Origin: Cyclina sinensis
Lineage: Eukaryota; Mollusca; Bivalvia; Venerida; Veneridae
Reading direction: 5' to 3'
Length of the DNA: 64,000 nucleotides
Assembly: GCA_012932295.1 (NCBI GenBank)
Contig: JAAONU010000081.1
Coordinates: 305,655-369,654 of the forward strand
Positions 49,372 to 58,750 of the stretch are shown here, piece after piece (positions within the stretch are counted from its first letter, which is position 1; each line of letters opens with the position of its first letter). The notes beneath the pieces are model-generated. The model searched no databases. It saw nothing but the letters and a program-made list of their open reading frames with translations, and was not told the DNA's origin. Position numbers and translations under genes: made by a program.

Positions 49372-49433
49372 CTGCAACCTCGATACAGCGTGGAGATGAC
49401 GTAATAGTCATTCATGTTTTATCGAGGTTGCAG
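49372..49433. repeat. perfect 14 bp inverted repeat, 34-base loop
   Basis: CTGCAACCTCGATA (49372-49385) is exactly inverted at 49420-49433. It could form a hairpin or be the ends of a tiny foldback element. It is not part of any repeat recognised elsewhere here. Confidence 0.7.
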
Positions 49434-49736
49434 TATATTTGATCTTGTACTGAGGTTTATATTTTCGTTAACAACATTATCAACATTACTTTCCACGGAA
49501 GTTGTAATAAAATATCATGCATTATATTGTCGTAAAGCTTCTTCTTTTTCCATATCTATTTCTTACCAACATTTAGTAGAAGCAAGTTCCCCTTCCAAAA
49601 GTGCTTTCTATGTATTTGATTGTACACCCGAATAAATATTTTGTTTTAAGAATCATCACGAACCAACACCAGTAACTACATATAAATAAGTGGTGGCCGC
49701 ACTACAGAAACATTTGCCGACAAATAAATAAATGTT

Positions 49737-49796
49737 AAAAAAACACACACACAAAACAAAAACCAAAAACAAAAAACAAAACAAGAAACAAGACAT
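49737..49796. repeat. A/C-rich simple repeat
   Basis: (CA)n followed by AAAAC-type units. Confidence 0.7.
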
Positions 49797-50124
49797 CGTG
49801 ATATATATCACTGATTGAGCACCAAGAGATATTTTCACACATGGCGAGCTACATGTGAAAATAAATTATTTGGATATACTCCATGTGTCATATCTTATGT
49901 CTCATGGTACATTGCTGTTTTTGGTCTCTCTACAACTGATATTATTTCACAGAAAAATGCTTTTGACATATAGAATACAAGCGGTTAATGTTCATTTAGT
50001 ATGCTGCAAAATGGACGTCCAATTAAATGACAAGTGCGATATTTCCTTTTGGGTTTTGCTTTTTTCACGGAACTACATTTACTAAAACCATCTTAACAAT
50101 AAAATCATTTATCCACTTTAACAG

Positions 50125-50171
50125 CCTCATTGCTGAGGGAGAACGACAACATTTACGTGGGAAATATTAAG
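50125..50171 (+). CDS. candidate small exon, coding or 5' UTR
   Basis: An acceptor (ATCCACTTTAACAG) and an ideal donor (TTAAG|GTAAGTGAA) enclose 47 bases. One frame is open and reads SLLRENDNIYVGNIK, ending in phase 0. It lies 1.5 kb upstream of the ApoL-like gene on the same strand. A direct splice to the acceptor at 51645 would put the ApoL frame out of phase, so if it belongs to that gene it would be 5' UTR. Otherwise it belongs to another plus-strand gene. Confidence 0.35.
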
Positions 50172-50369
50172 GTAAGTGAATTAATTTTAACACATCAAAT
50201 AAATAAGCACTGACAACGAACGCATTTCTTGGGTAAGTATATTTTTTCTTGTTAAAAGTAATTCTTTCCAATTTTTTCTCAGGTGTGGATAAGGCCAATG
50301 TAAACACATACTAGTATGGTATGGTCTGGTCTGGTCTAAGTTATACAAGAATAAAGCATTGTTTCCATC

Positions 50370-50653
50370 ATTTCTATCTATCTATTTGAGCTTATTTATC
50401 GTCGGTACCAGTTGCTCATATGACCGACGCCACCTGAAGAGATTAGTTATTTTATGTTTAGGGGGTATTGCAAGATACAAAAAACATCTCATTCCACAGA
50501 CGCCTCTGGTTCTTTTGCATGTTTTGTGTACAGCACTGATATATGGGACCTCGGTTAAACGTCTCACCCGAAAGACAATTAGTAATGTTAGTGGAGGACC
50601 GGGACCCCTGGTATACCAGTCAAGCGCGTTACCACTGGACTACATCCGCTCCT
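50370..50653 (-). mobile_element. tRNA-derived SINE
   Basis: Read on the minus strand, the head starts GGAGCGGATGTAGTCCAGTG and holds the A box TAGTCCAGTGG (complement 50632-50642), with a degraded B-box region. The body contains GGTACCGACGAT near the other end, and the tail is a (TAGA)n run (plus strand TATCTATCTATTT). The 113-codon plus-strand frame over it is an artefact. A worn relative lies at 41680-41850 and a collapsed head at 21937. Confidence 0.62.
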
Positions 50654-50699
50654 TTCACCATTCTACATCAATACAAAATTTATTTATAAACATTTGGTA

Positions 50700-51661
50700 A
50701 AATGGCATTTTCAAATACATTCTTTGGTATTTTTCTCTCTCAAAATCAGTCATTATATCTATAGCGTATATATAGACACGATGCCGTATTGTCACAACTA
50801 AGGGTGTAAATACAACTCATACAATAAAACATACATGTGCATGAAACTTGATTTAAAGGGCGGTAAACAATGATTAAGTTATGTATCAATATAAACATTA
50901 ATTTAAATAGCTCTGTTGTTGGTTATTTGAGATAATATATTAACTTTATTTTCAAAGCTTAGAACAAATAGAAGTTTGTCACAGTTCTTTTAGCAACATA
51001 TTTTAAAGCTTTAAAATATATATATTTGGATGGTTCCAAAACTTACGTTTAGAATAGTTATTTTTTTCTTATAAAAAAGAAAAGAAAAAAAGATATTCCC
51101 TTGCGAAAAAAATGCAATTACGCTCTTAAGATGCTTTATTCGGTTTATGCCATATCCCAGCCATTTTCTTATCTATGTGCTGACAATTCAAATCTAGTTA
51201 AGAATTGGGTTGTTTGGGTATGACTTGAAACTAAAATTGATTAACAGATAATTTGTCCTTGTTCTACAAGAGTATTTCTTTCGATTTCAGTATTTGAAAC
51301 ATGTATTTAGTTTAATCCTGCGCACTATTTGAGAAATCTCTGGATCTGTAACTACCTGATATAGATAAATTTGGGATTACTGTAAACTATGTACAATATG
51401 CTTCAAAAGCACCTTTCTATATGATTCTAAATATAAACGTCCAAAGTTAAAAGCACATCTGACGTTTAAAAGCATCAGTTTACAAATTTTGTGGACAAGT
51501 TTATTAATACATAGTAAAGGTCAGATCGTTACCTTATTTGAAATATTTAAATCACTGCACACCATTGCACGTTTTTGACAGTGTATACCAATATTCAAGA
51601 AATAATCAGTTCTAGTAATTATGTTTTCTTTATCCCTGAAATAGCGCAAAACCAAGCGACA
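50700..51661. other. upstream region of the ApoL-like gene
   Basis: AT-rich, with no clear TATA or initiator assignment. A usable acceptor (TTTCTTTATCCCTGAAATAG, AG at 51643-51644) lies 17 bases before the ATG, so a 5' UTR intron is possible. Confidence 0.35.
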
Positions 51662-52378
51662 ATGGATCCGTTCACAAAATGGGCTAGTAGCAGAAGGAAT
51701 GTCATAAAAGAACTGACTCGTTTTGCTGAAGAAATGAAAGAACACGCACAGAATGCTAAGATAGCATCTGCCGTTGGAACAGGGACCAGCATTGTTTCTG
51801 GAGTTGGAGCCACCGCGTGTTTTCTAGCTGCACCTGCCACTTTTGGTGCCTCTCTTATTCCTGCATTTGCTTTGACGGGAGTGGCTGCCGCTGGAGGAGC
51901 TACATCCATAGGATCTTCGATAACTAACTATTTCATAGAGAAAGGTTACATGAACAACGTGAAAGCAGCTTTAGAGGAGGACAAAGCTGCTTTTGATGAG
52001 TTAAAAAGATGTGTAGAAGAAGCAAATTCTATTACAGCTGCTGAAGGGATAGCGATAACAACTAGTGTTGGAAAAAAGATCTCCACAGGCATTGGCATTG
52101 GAGCAGATATTGCCGGAAAGATTGCAAGCAAACTAACGGTATCACAGAAAGCTGCAACAACACTACTGAGGCTTGGACAGACAGCACGTTTTGCCGGTCA
52201 CGCTTTGGTCTTTATTGCTCTTCCAATTGAAATTGGACTTTTCATCAACGATGCAATTGCTTTGGCCAATGGGAATGTTTCTGCTGCGGCGGACCAAGTC
52301 CTGAAGCTAGCGAAAGACCTGGAAGAAGAATACAATGAAATAATGGCTGAAGCTGAAAAAGAACCGACTACAACTTGA
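51662..52378 (+). CDS. apolipoprotein L-like protein, 238 aa
   Basis: A single open exon. The start is the first in-frame ATG, in strong context (ACAATGG); the frame stays open for 29 codons upstream but without an ATG. Residues 1-33 are a charged amphipathic helix. Residues 34-92 are a Gly/Ala-rich hydrophobic hairpin (GTGTSIVSGVGA, FLAAPATFGASL, GGATSIGSSITNYF), the hallmark of the ApoL family. Residues 97-122 are a charged helix (EEDKAAFDELKRC), 125-156 a second Gly/Ala/Ile-rich stretch, and 176-202 a hydrophobic segment (HALVFIALPIEIGLFIND). A charged tail ends EKEPTTT. There is no signal peptide, so it is probably intracellular, like most vertebrate ApoLs. Family members bind lipids and insert in membranes, and some form ion-conducting pores and act in immunity or cell death; which applies here is unknown. 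It is shorter than human APOL1 but covers the core domain. Confidence 0.88.
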   Translation: MDPFTKWASSRRNVIKELTRFAEEMKEHAQNAKIASAVGTGTSIVSGVGATACFLAAPATFGASLIPAFALTGVAAAGGATSIGSSITNYFIEKGYMNNVKAALEEDKAAFDELKRCVEEANSITAAEGIAITTSVGKKISTGIGIGADIAGKIASKLTVSQKAATTLLRLGQTARFAGHALVFIALPIEIGLFINDAIALANGNVSAAADQVLKLAKDLEEEYNEIMAEAEKEPTTT

Positions 52379-52597
52379 GTTTTGGTCTTACAATTGAAAC
52401 GTATGAGTATTCAGAGCTAGAAATCTGAACTGTCTTAATTTATAGATATATTACTTGTATTTAAGATTTTGTTAATATATATTTAATTATTTCGTTGTTT
52501 CTTTATCTATCTGAGAGCATTGTTTTAAAACAGTAACATGCATTCGGTTGCACATTGTTTTGTACTTTATCTTTTACGTAAACCATTTGTTTTCCTG

Positions 52598-52603
52598 AAT
52601 AAA
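52598..52603 (+). terminator. AATAAA polyadenylation signal of the ApoL-like gene
   Basis: A canonical AATAAA 220 bases after the stop codon, followed by a GT-poor, AT-rich end. It gives a 3' UTR of about 240 bases. Confidence 0.65.
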
Positions 52604-52749
52604 GTTTATTATACAGCGTTTACCCTCTTCTGATCACTGTAATCTCCATATTTCTATTTATTTGATTTTCATATATATCGTCGGTTCCGGTCCCCCCCTA
52701 CGCCCTCTTATGAATTATTTTAGTTTACTGGGAAAAGTGCAAGAAAGAG

Positions 52750-53232
52750 TACCCATAAAAGTCTAAGAACCCATAAAACTCTCAGTACCTAGGGTTAGGT
52801 AGTACCGATAAAACTCTTAGTACCTAGGGTTAGGTAGTACCCATAAAACTCTTAGTACCTAGGGTTAGGTAGTACCCATAAAACTCTTAGTACCTAGGGT
52901 TAGGTAGTACCCGTAAAACTCTTAGTACCCAGGGTTAGGTAGTACCCGTAAAACTCTTAGTACCCAGGGTTAGGTAGTACCCATAAAACTCTTAGTACCC
53001 AGGGTTAGGTAGTACCCGTAAAAATCTTAGTACCTAGGGTTAGGTAGTACCCGTAAAACTCTTAGTACCTAGGGTTAGTACCCATAAAACTCTTAGTACC
53101 CATAAAACTCTTAGTACTCATAAAACTCTTAGTACCCATAAAACTCTTAGTACCCATAAAACTCTTAGTACCCATAAAACTCTTAGTACTCATAAAACTC
53201 TTAGTACTCATAAAACTATTAGTACTCGTACA
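52750..53232. repeat. 35 bp minisatellite with telomere-like core, then 18 bp units
   Basis: Nine 35 bp units combine AAACTCTTAGTACC(T/C) with AGGGTTAGGTAGTACCC. They then collapse at about 53075 into roughly eight 18 bp units (TACCCATAAAACTCTTAG) that lack the middle part. Each long unit contains TAGGGTTAGG or CAGGGTTAGG, about 1.6 copies of the TTAGGG telomere word. The minus-strand frame (STKSFMGTKSFMGTK) is an artefact of the 18 bp part. Confidence 0.92.
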
Positions 53233-53404
53233 CTCGTCGGTCCTCCGCTCCTGCTTCTCAACATGGTTAATTGTCTTTTGGACCAAGGACCCATGAATCA
53301 TTTCAACACACTGAACGATTAAAGAGTTAGAGGTGTCTTGAACGAAATGTCTTCTGTATCTTGAACTTCTACTACACACAGCAATAATGATAATACCTAA
53401 ACTT

Positions 53405-53975
53405 GTGTGCTCTAGAGCAATCTCTGAATGTGACCTTTATGAAGACATAAAAATATGATGACGACTAGAGCATTCTCTGAATGTGACATTCACGAAGACA
53501 ATTAAAACATGATAACGACTAGAGCAATCCCTGAATGTGACCTTTATGAAGACATAAAAACATGATGACGACTAGAGCATTCTCTGAATGTGACATTCAT
53601 GAAGACAGTTAAAACATGATAACGACTAGAGCAATCTCTGAATGTGACCTTTATGAAGACATAAAAACATGATGACGACTAGAGCATTCTCTGAATGTGA
53701 CATTCATGAAGACAGTTAAAACATGATAACGACTAGAGCAATCTCTGAATGTGACCTTCTTGAACACAGTTAAAACATAATAACGACTTGAGCATTCTCT
53801 GAATGTGACCTTCTTGAAGACAATTAAGACATAATAATAACTAGGGCATTCTCTGAATGTGACCTTCATGAAGATAATTAAGACATAATAATAACTAGGG
53901 CATTCTCTGAATGTGACCTTCATGAAGATAATTAAAAGATGATGACAACTACAGCAATCTCTGAAAGTGATTAAT
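53405..53975. repeat. 53-54 bp minisatellite, alternating A/B units
   Basis: About 11 units of CTCTGAATGTGACC/A followed by TTYATGAAGACA. In the left part they alternate between an A type (ACATAAAAACATGATGACGA) and a B type (CAGTTAAAACATGATAACGA), giving a 107-108 bp dimer. The right part is a simpler run of similar units. Confidence 0.9.
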
Positions 53976-54301
53976 ACTGCCTTAATGCTGTTGTTATTGT
54001 ATTAATCCGCAATTAATTGTTTGTATAGAGTTGGGTAATAACAGATTGAATTGTAATATAACTGATATGATATTGTATGACTTTTTGGCTGTGATGAGGT
54101 TAACATTTGTACCAACTTATTTAAAAGGATCGAAATGAAAAGTATGTAAGCAGTTTCCTTTCATTAGACATCCCTCAAGTAGTAGCACTATGACAAAATT
54201 TACATCAAAATCAACTGTAATTTATTGCGCAATCAAAGAGTTTAGTTCGCAGCCATTAATGCAATTTTTAATCTTGCAAAAGGGAGGAGTGACTGAGGTT
54301 G

Positions 54302-54324
54302 TGACGTCACTTATGCACTTCCGG
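54302..54324. promoter_or_regulatory. CRE next to an ETS motif
   Basis: TGACGTCA (54302-54309) is followed 7 bases later by ACTTCCGG (54317-54324). The CRE plus ETS pairing is common in TATA-less promoters of housekeeping genes. Another CRE sits at 55047-55054 with a GC-rich GGCGGCGC nearby (55089). No first exon has been tied to either. Confidence 0.28.
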
Positions 54325-55480
54325 TAGTAAATAAGTTGGTGATGCAGAATTACCTTGATAAATGATACGTAATTTAACACAAGAGTTTTTAAATACAAAA
54401 AAAGAATCAATAAACCACAAGTGCGAGAAACACAATAAAGGAATACATGCTATTTTAAAAAATATTTGCAATTAAAAAAAAATGCGGGTTACTATTCGAT
54501 TTTCATAAGTAAATTAAGCTTGCATGATGCAATGATGCATATCTTCTCAACATTTAAAATGTTGTGTTACACATCCCACGTGCTTTTAGATCATATCGTC
54601 ATTAACAATGCATGGTCATGTATCTGTAGTCATATGTAGTGTATCTAGATGTCTTTATGTGTTAACTGTATTTTGACTGGGATGGAAATTTACCCGATTT
54701 TCAAATTTAATGTACATTAAGAGAAATCCTCAATCAATAACATCCAATCAAATGTCAAAGATTAATATATTACGCCTCATACCATGAGTTTTATGCAAAT
54801 TAACCTACACATAAAGTCCCTTGTATATACAGCACAGCTGTCGAAACAAACCAATTAACAATTCCTTTTATGATCCAAACATTTTTTTAACTTGAGGCAA
54901 TAAACAAATTATTTTGTGTTGAGGGATATTATAAAAATTGACTGAATTACCTTTGATCTGTAACACTTGTGAAAACTTTATGTAATGTTTGCTTCCAGTA
55001 GAGATCTTTATCTAAGTAATTTGGCTCAATGGCGTTAAATAGTAACTGACGTCAGGCACACCTGTATTCAATAAGTAAATTTACAAAACGGCGGCGCTCA
55101 GCACTTTATTAGTATCGAAAAATCAACAATTTGTTTTTGTTATAAAGCTTTAAATTTGATTTTTTTCGCTGTATCAGCGCGAACTTACCATTTATCGTAT
55201 GTTTTGTTTTCTAATATTTTCATTATTTCTCAGCTTTGCCTTTCTCTTAAAAATCCCTCCATGCCTGACAAACGTATAGCCCCAAAACAAAAATATGGAG
55301 GACATTTAAGTGTGACCTTAACATAGGTACCCGGTAGTTGTGACACTGCTGCCTCTTTTATGTTAACATTTGTTCTAAGCGATTTGATATCCCGCAACCT
55401 AGGGTTAGGTTTGAGATCCAACAAAGTAACAATTCCTACCTTTTACATATATGAATGCCCTTGTTGTTTTAGGTAGCTGT
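54325..55480. other. stretch with possible regulatory motifs only
   Basis: Contains the CRE at 55047. At about 55398 CCTAGGGTTAGGT equals the core of the 35 bp minisatellite. A minus-strand donor (AAATG|GTAAGTTCG) near 55190 follows 11 codons from an ATG but has no upstream support. Confidence 0.35.
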
Positions 55481-56900
55481 CAGGATTTGTGCGCGACACA
55501 TCACCTCATCAAGGCAAATATTTGTGCTACGTTTTTTGAGTTTTGATTGATCCGTGAAGAGGTTAGAAGCCACACAAACAAAACAGGAGTCAAATTAACC
55601 CTTTAACCTCTAAGTATGAGCTTGACCTTTTGAATAGCAGTATAGTATATTCGTGGACACACCATCTGATCAAGGCAATTATTTGTGCTAAGTTATTTGA
55701 AAATCCTACAATCCGAAGTGAAGTTAGAGACAACCCCTCCCATCAGCTAGTAGCTAGTGGTGGTATCATAATACAATGAACTAATTTCTGAATCAGATGT
55801 ATGAATTAGTAGCTGAATAATGCTTTATGACAACCACTATACTTTTATCAGGTGAATGAATAAGATTAACAGTTACAATTATTACATCAGTTCAATGTCT
55901 TGTACTAACACTACTCCACAGGCAGGCTTCAATTTAGTTGTCTAGTTCCAATCAACCAAATAAAAGGAGTGGTCTTGTTTGCAGCAATGAATCATTCAAG
56001 TACCACTGTTTTATTTCCTTCAAGTACTAAAAGTGTACCTTTATATACATTATATATAGATAATACGCAAACGACTCATTTTTTTTATAAAGAACTCGAT
56101 CCAGTGTGAGATGTTATTATATGCTACCTTATGACCAAGTCAAGTAACGGAAGATTAACGAAAAAAAGTAATGAGTATGTACTGACAATGACCTTAAGTG
56201 ACCAATGATTTTATTTTTTTACCACAATTATTGCTTAAGATATTGAATCAAAACCAAAGTTCGATTTTTTTTGTAATAGTAACCTTCACCTTAATCCTAA
56301 GGACTCAAATAGGAATCCCGAGTTAGAGAATGATACATGTTGTGCATGTTACCTCATGACAAAGTCTTAATACAATGTGACAATTGTTACTAAATAAGAT
56401 AGGTAGTGATTACAAACTAAAAATCTATTTTTTATAAACTGTGAGCTACCCCTTGAACCCAGTTGCCAATGAAGCAGTCGCAAATGAGATAGTGATATAT
56501 GCTGCCTTATTAATATTAGTCTTAATAAAACAGACTAGTTATTGTAACTCAATTTATTGACAGCAAACCAGTTTTATATTTTTAGTAATAGTGGCCTACC
56601 CCATTGAATCAAGTGACACCTAAAGCAATCCCAGGTGAGGTAATGGTTTATGCTTCATTATTGTCAAGTTTTTATACAATAGGCCAAAAAGCTACTGAGC
56701 ACAAACCAAAAATCTACTTTTAATAACAGAGACCTACCCCTTGACCCCATTGACTATTAAATTATCCAAGTTAGGTAAAGGTATAATATGCCTTGTAATC
56801 AAGTCTTAATACAACCGTCTATTGAGCAGATTTTTATTGAAAGAAATCCTTTGCCCCCTATGACCCTTACAGAAAATCTTGCTAGAAGCTATCAACTGTC
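55480..56900. repeat. degenerate tandem repeats of about 130-160 bp
   Basis: Recurrent blocks share words such as CTACCCCTTGAACCCA/TTGACCCCA, AAGTCTTAATACAA and ATATGCTGCCTTAT/TATGCCTTGT. Two looser units at 55480-55750 share CACATCACCTCATCAAGGCA and ATTTGTGCTA. The copies are strongly diverged. Similar 'CCCTTGACC' tandem repeats are familiar from mollusc genomes (recall, not checked). Confidence 0.55.
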
Positions 56901-57819
56901 AAAGTTTGAATAGAATAGAATTATTTAGCTTTATGGAACCTGTCTGCTTGCTAAATCAACAACAATTCAAACTTCATTGAGAAACGCAGTATACCTATAG
57001 TGACTTTAGTCCTTTTTCATGCTTGTTATTTCCTCTTGTTGCATTGTCATTTATAATTACAAAAGTGAAAAGAATATAACTTTAAGTTGAAACATTCAAC
57101 TCTTACAGAGTGTCAAGAACTTATCAAAAGGATACAACTCAAATATGGCCTAGCCAGAGTTCTATTTTTTCCATGTTTCAATGTAAGATGATTCTGTATC
57201 ATTCACTCATAAAGTTTTTGCCTAAAGAGTTTTCAAATTGTATTTAAAATCAACAGAACCAATTCTTCATATCAAAGAACATTAGTTTATATTCTTAACT
57301 TGAAACTACTTTTCACTGTTCTTTAGGCATCATAATATATATATGAAGTAATTATTAATGCATTTTATAGATTAACCTCTTAAAATTTTGCTTAGAAATA
57401 CTTTCATGGACTGGTCTAATTGAATTGCAGTACATAAAAGTTGGAAAGACCTCTAATTGTCAATTATAAATGAACATTATCTTTTGCAACATGAAGAAAA
57501 CAAAACAAATAGCTCACTCATTTGTTTCTGTTGTAACTCTTCTTCAAACCAATTTAGCATGAACACTGTTATGCAAATAAACAATCATTCTTTCAAATCA
57601 CTTCTCACAATTGTAATTCATCTTTTTCAAAAGATGGTCCAAATTTGTCCAGCATTGGAATGTCTCTGAGTTGTTTTGTTTAAATAACCACATTAATACT
57701 GGCAACTGCAATTTTTTGTTTGCATAGCCATGATATTAATGAACAGAAGAGTTTGTGTGCCAAGTTTCCACCTTAACAACTGAAGGTATCTGATGTTTCC
57801 AAGTTGCAGAAACAAGTGA

Positions 57820-57923
57820 TTAAAACTGGTACTTTGCGTCCTGCAAAGAGGGTGTACTTTGCTTGTTACTAATTGCTGGCACATTGTCTGGATGGCCATC
57901 TTCAGGCATTTAGTCTTTTGTAC
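57820..57923 (-). CDS. candidate exon with start codon, two readings
   Basis: On the minus strand a strong acceptor (CATTACTTTTCTTCAG) precedes 14 bases and an ATG at 57909 that opens 29 codons to TAA (57820-57822). The peptide begins MPEDGHPDNVPAISNK and is hydrophilic and acidic, like a real N-terminus. A second frame starting at the acceptor itself stays open for 77 codons to 57693 (VQKTKCLKMAIQTMCQQ and on). No convincing donor was found. Either reading could be chance, but the acceptor is among the best in this region. Confidence 0.3.
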
Positions 57924-58750
57924 CTGAAGAAAAGTAATGTTTTTAAAATTTACAGTAAATACTGTTTTGTAAAAGAAAGGACATGAAAGCCATTTATTTC
58001 ATAGCTAGAATTAGATTAAAAAATAAACTTAATCAAGATTCAAGTAGAGCTCGGTGAAAGCTGTGGTGTCACCTTTGCTATAATTTGTACTTGGCACAAA
58101 AAAGATGCAACAAAAACAGTCCCATGATAAATATATTGATATTTCTGTTAAAATTTCTAGTGCATCAATTACATAAAATAACTCTGTTATCCTAACCATG
58201 ATACATTTGACTTGTTCCAATAATTAAAGTGGACATACCAATTATAATGGGTTTATTAACTGAATTCTTAAAAACTGGACAGGCAACTATGCAGACCATA
58301 AACATAAACTATAAACTGGCATGGCATGCCTTTGTCAGGTATTAGCTAGTAAATGTTTTTTGAGCCTACAAACTACCCATATGCCCAAATTTGTCCTAAG
58401 ATTTGAGTTTCTAGTAATCAATTAACAGGAACAATGCAACATTTGTTTTATCTATTGTATTATATCATTTTAACTGTTATCACTTGAAGACATGAATAAG
58501 TCCCAAGTCCAGTAATAGCTACTTCTTTAGTAACTGGTCAGACATATATCAAGTTCAGGCAGCTGTAACCTTTAACACTGAAGTGTATTTTTGAAATAGT
58601 GTTAAGGTGTTAATGTTTCCAGACAAAAGAAGACTGCATGTATTCTGTGGGGTCTTGACCCAACAGATGACACTGACAAAAACTTTAGTAATAAAAGGGG
58701 ACATAATTAAAACTGATACAGGGTTAATGATTTGTTAATTCAGTATAAAA
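57924..58750. other. stretch with no recognised feature
   Basis: No gene, RNA or clear repeat is supported. Confidence 0.45.

Noticed and set aside
51575..51661. 29-codon N-terminal extension of the ApoL-like frame
   Set aside because: It would begin at TTG; nuclear animal genes start at ATG, and the ATG at 51662 has strong context.
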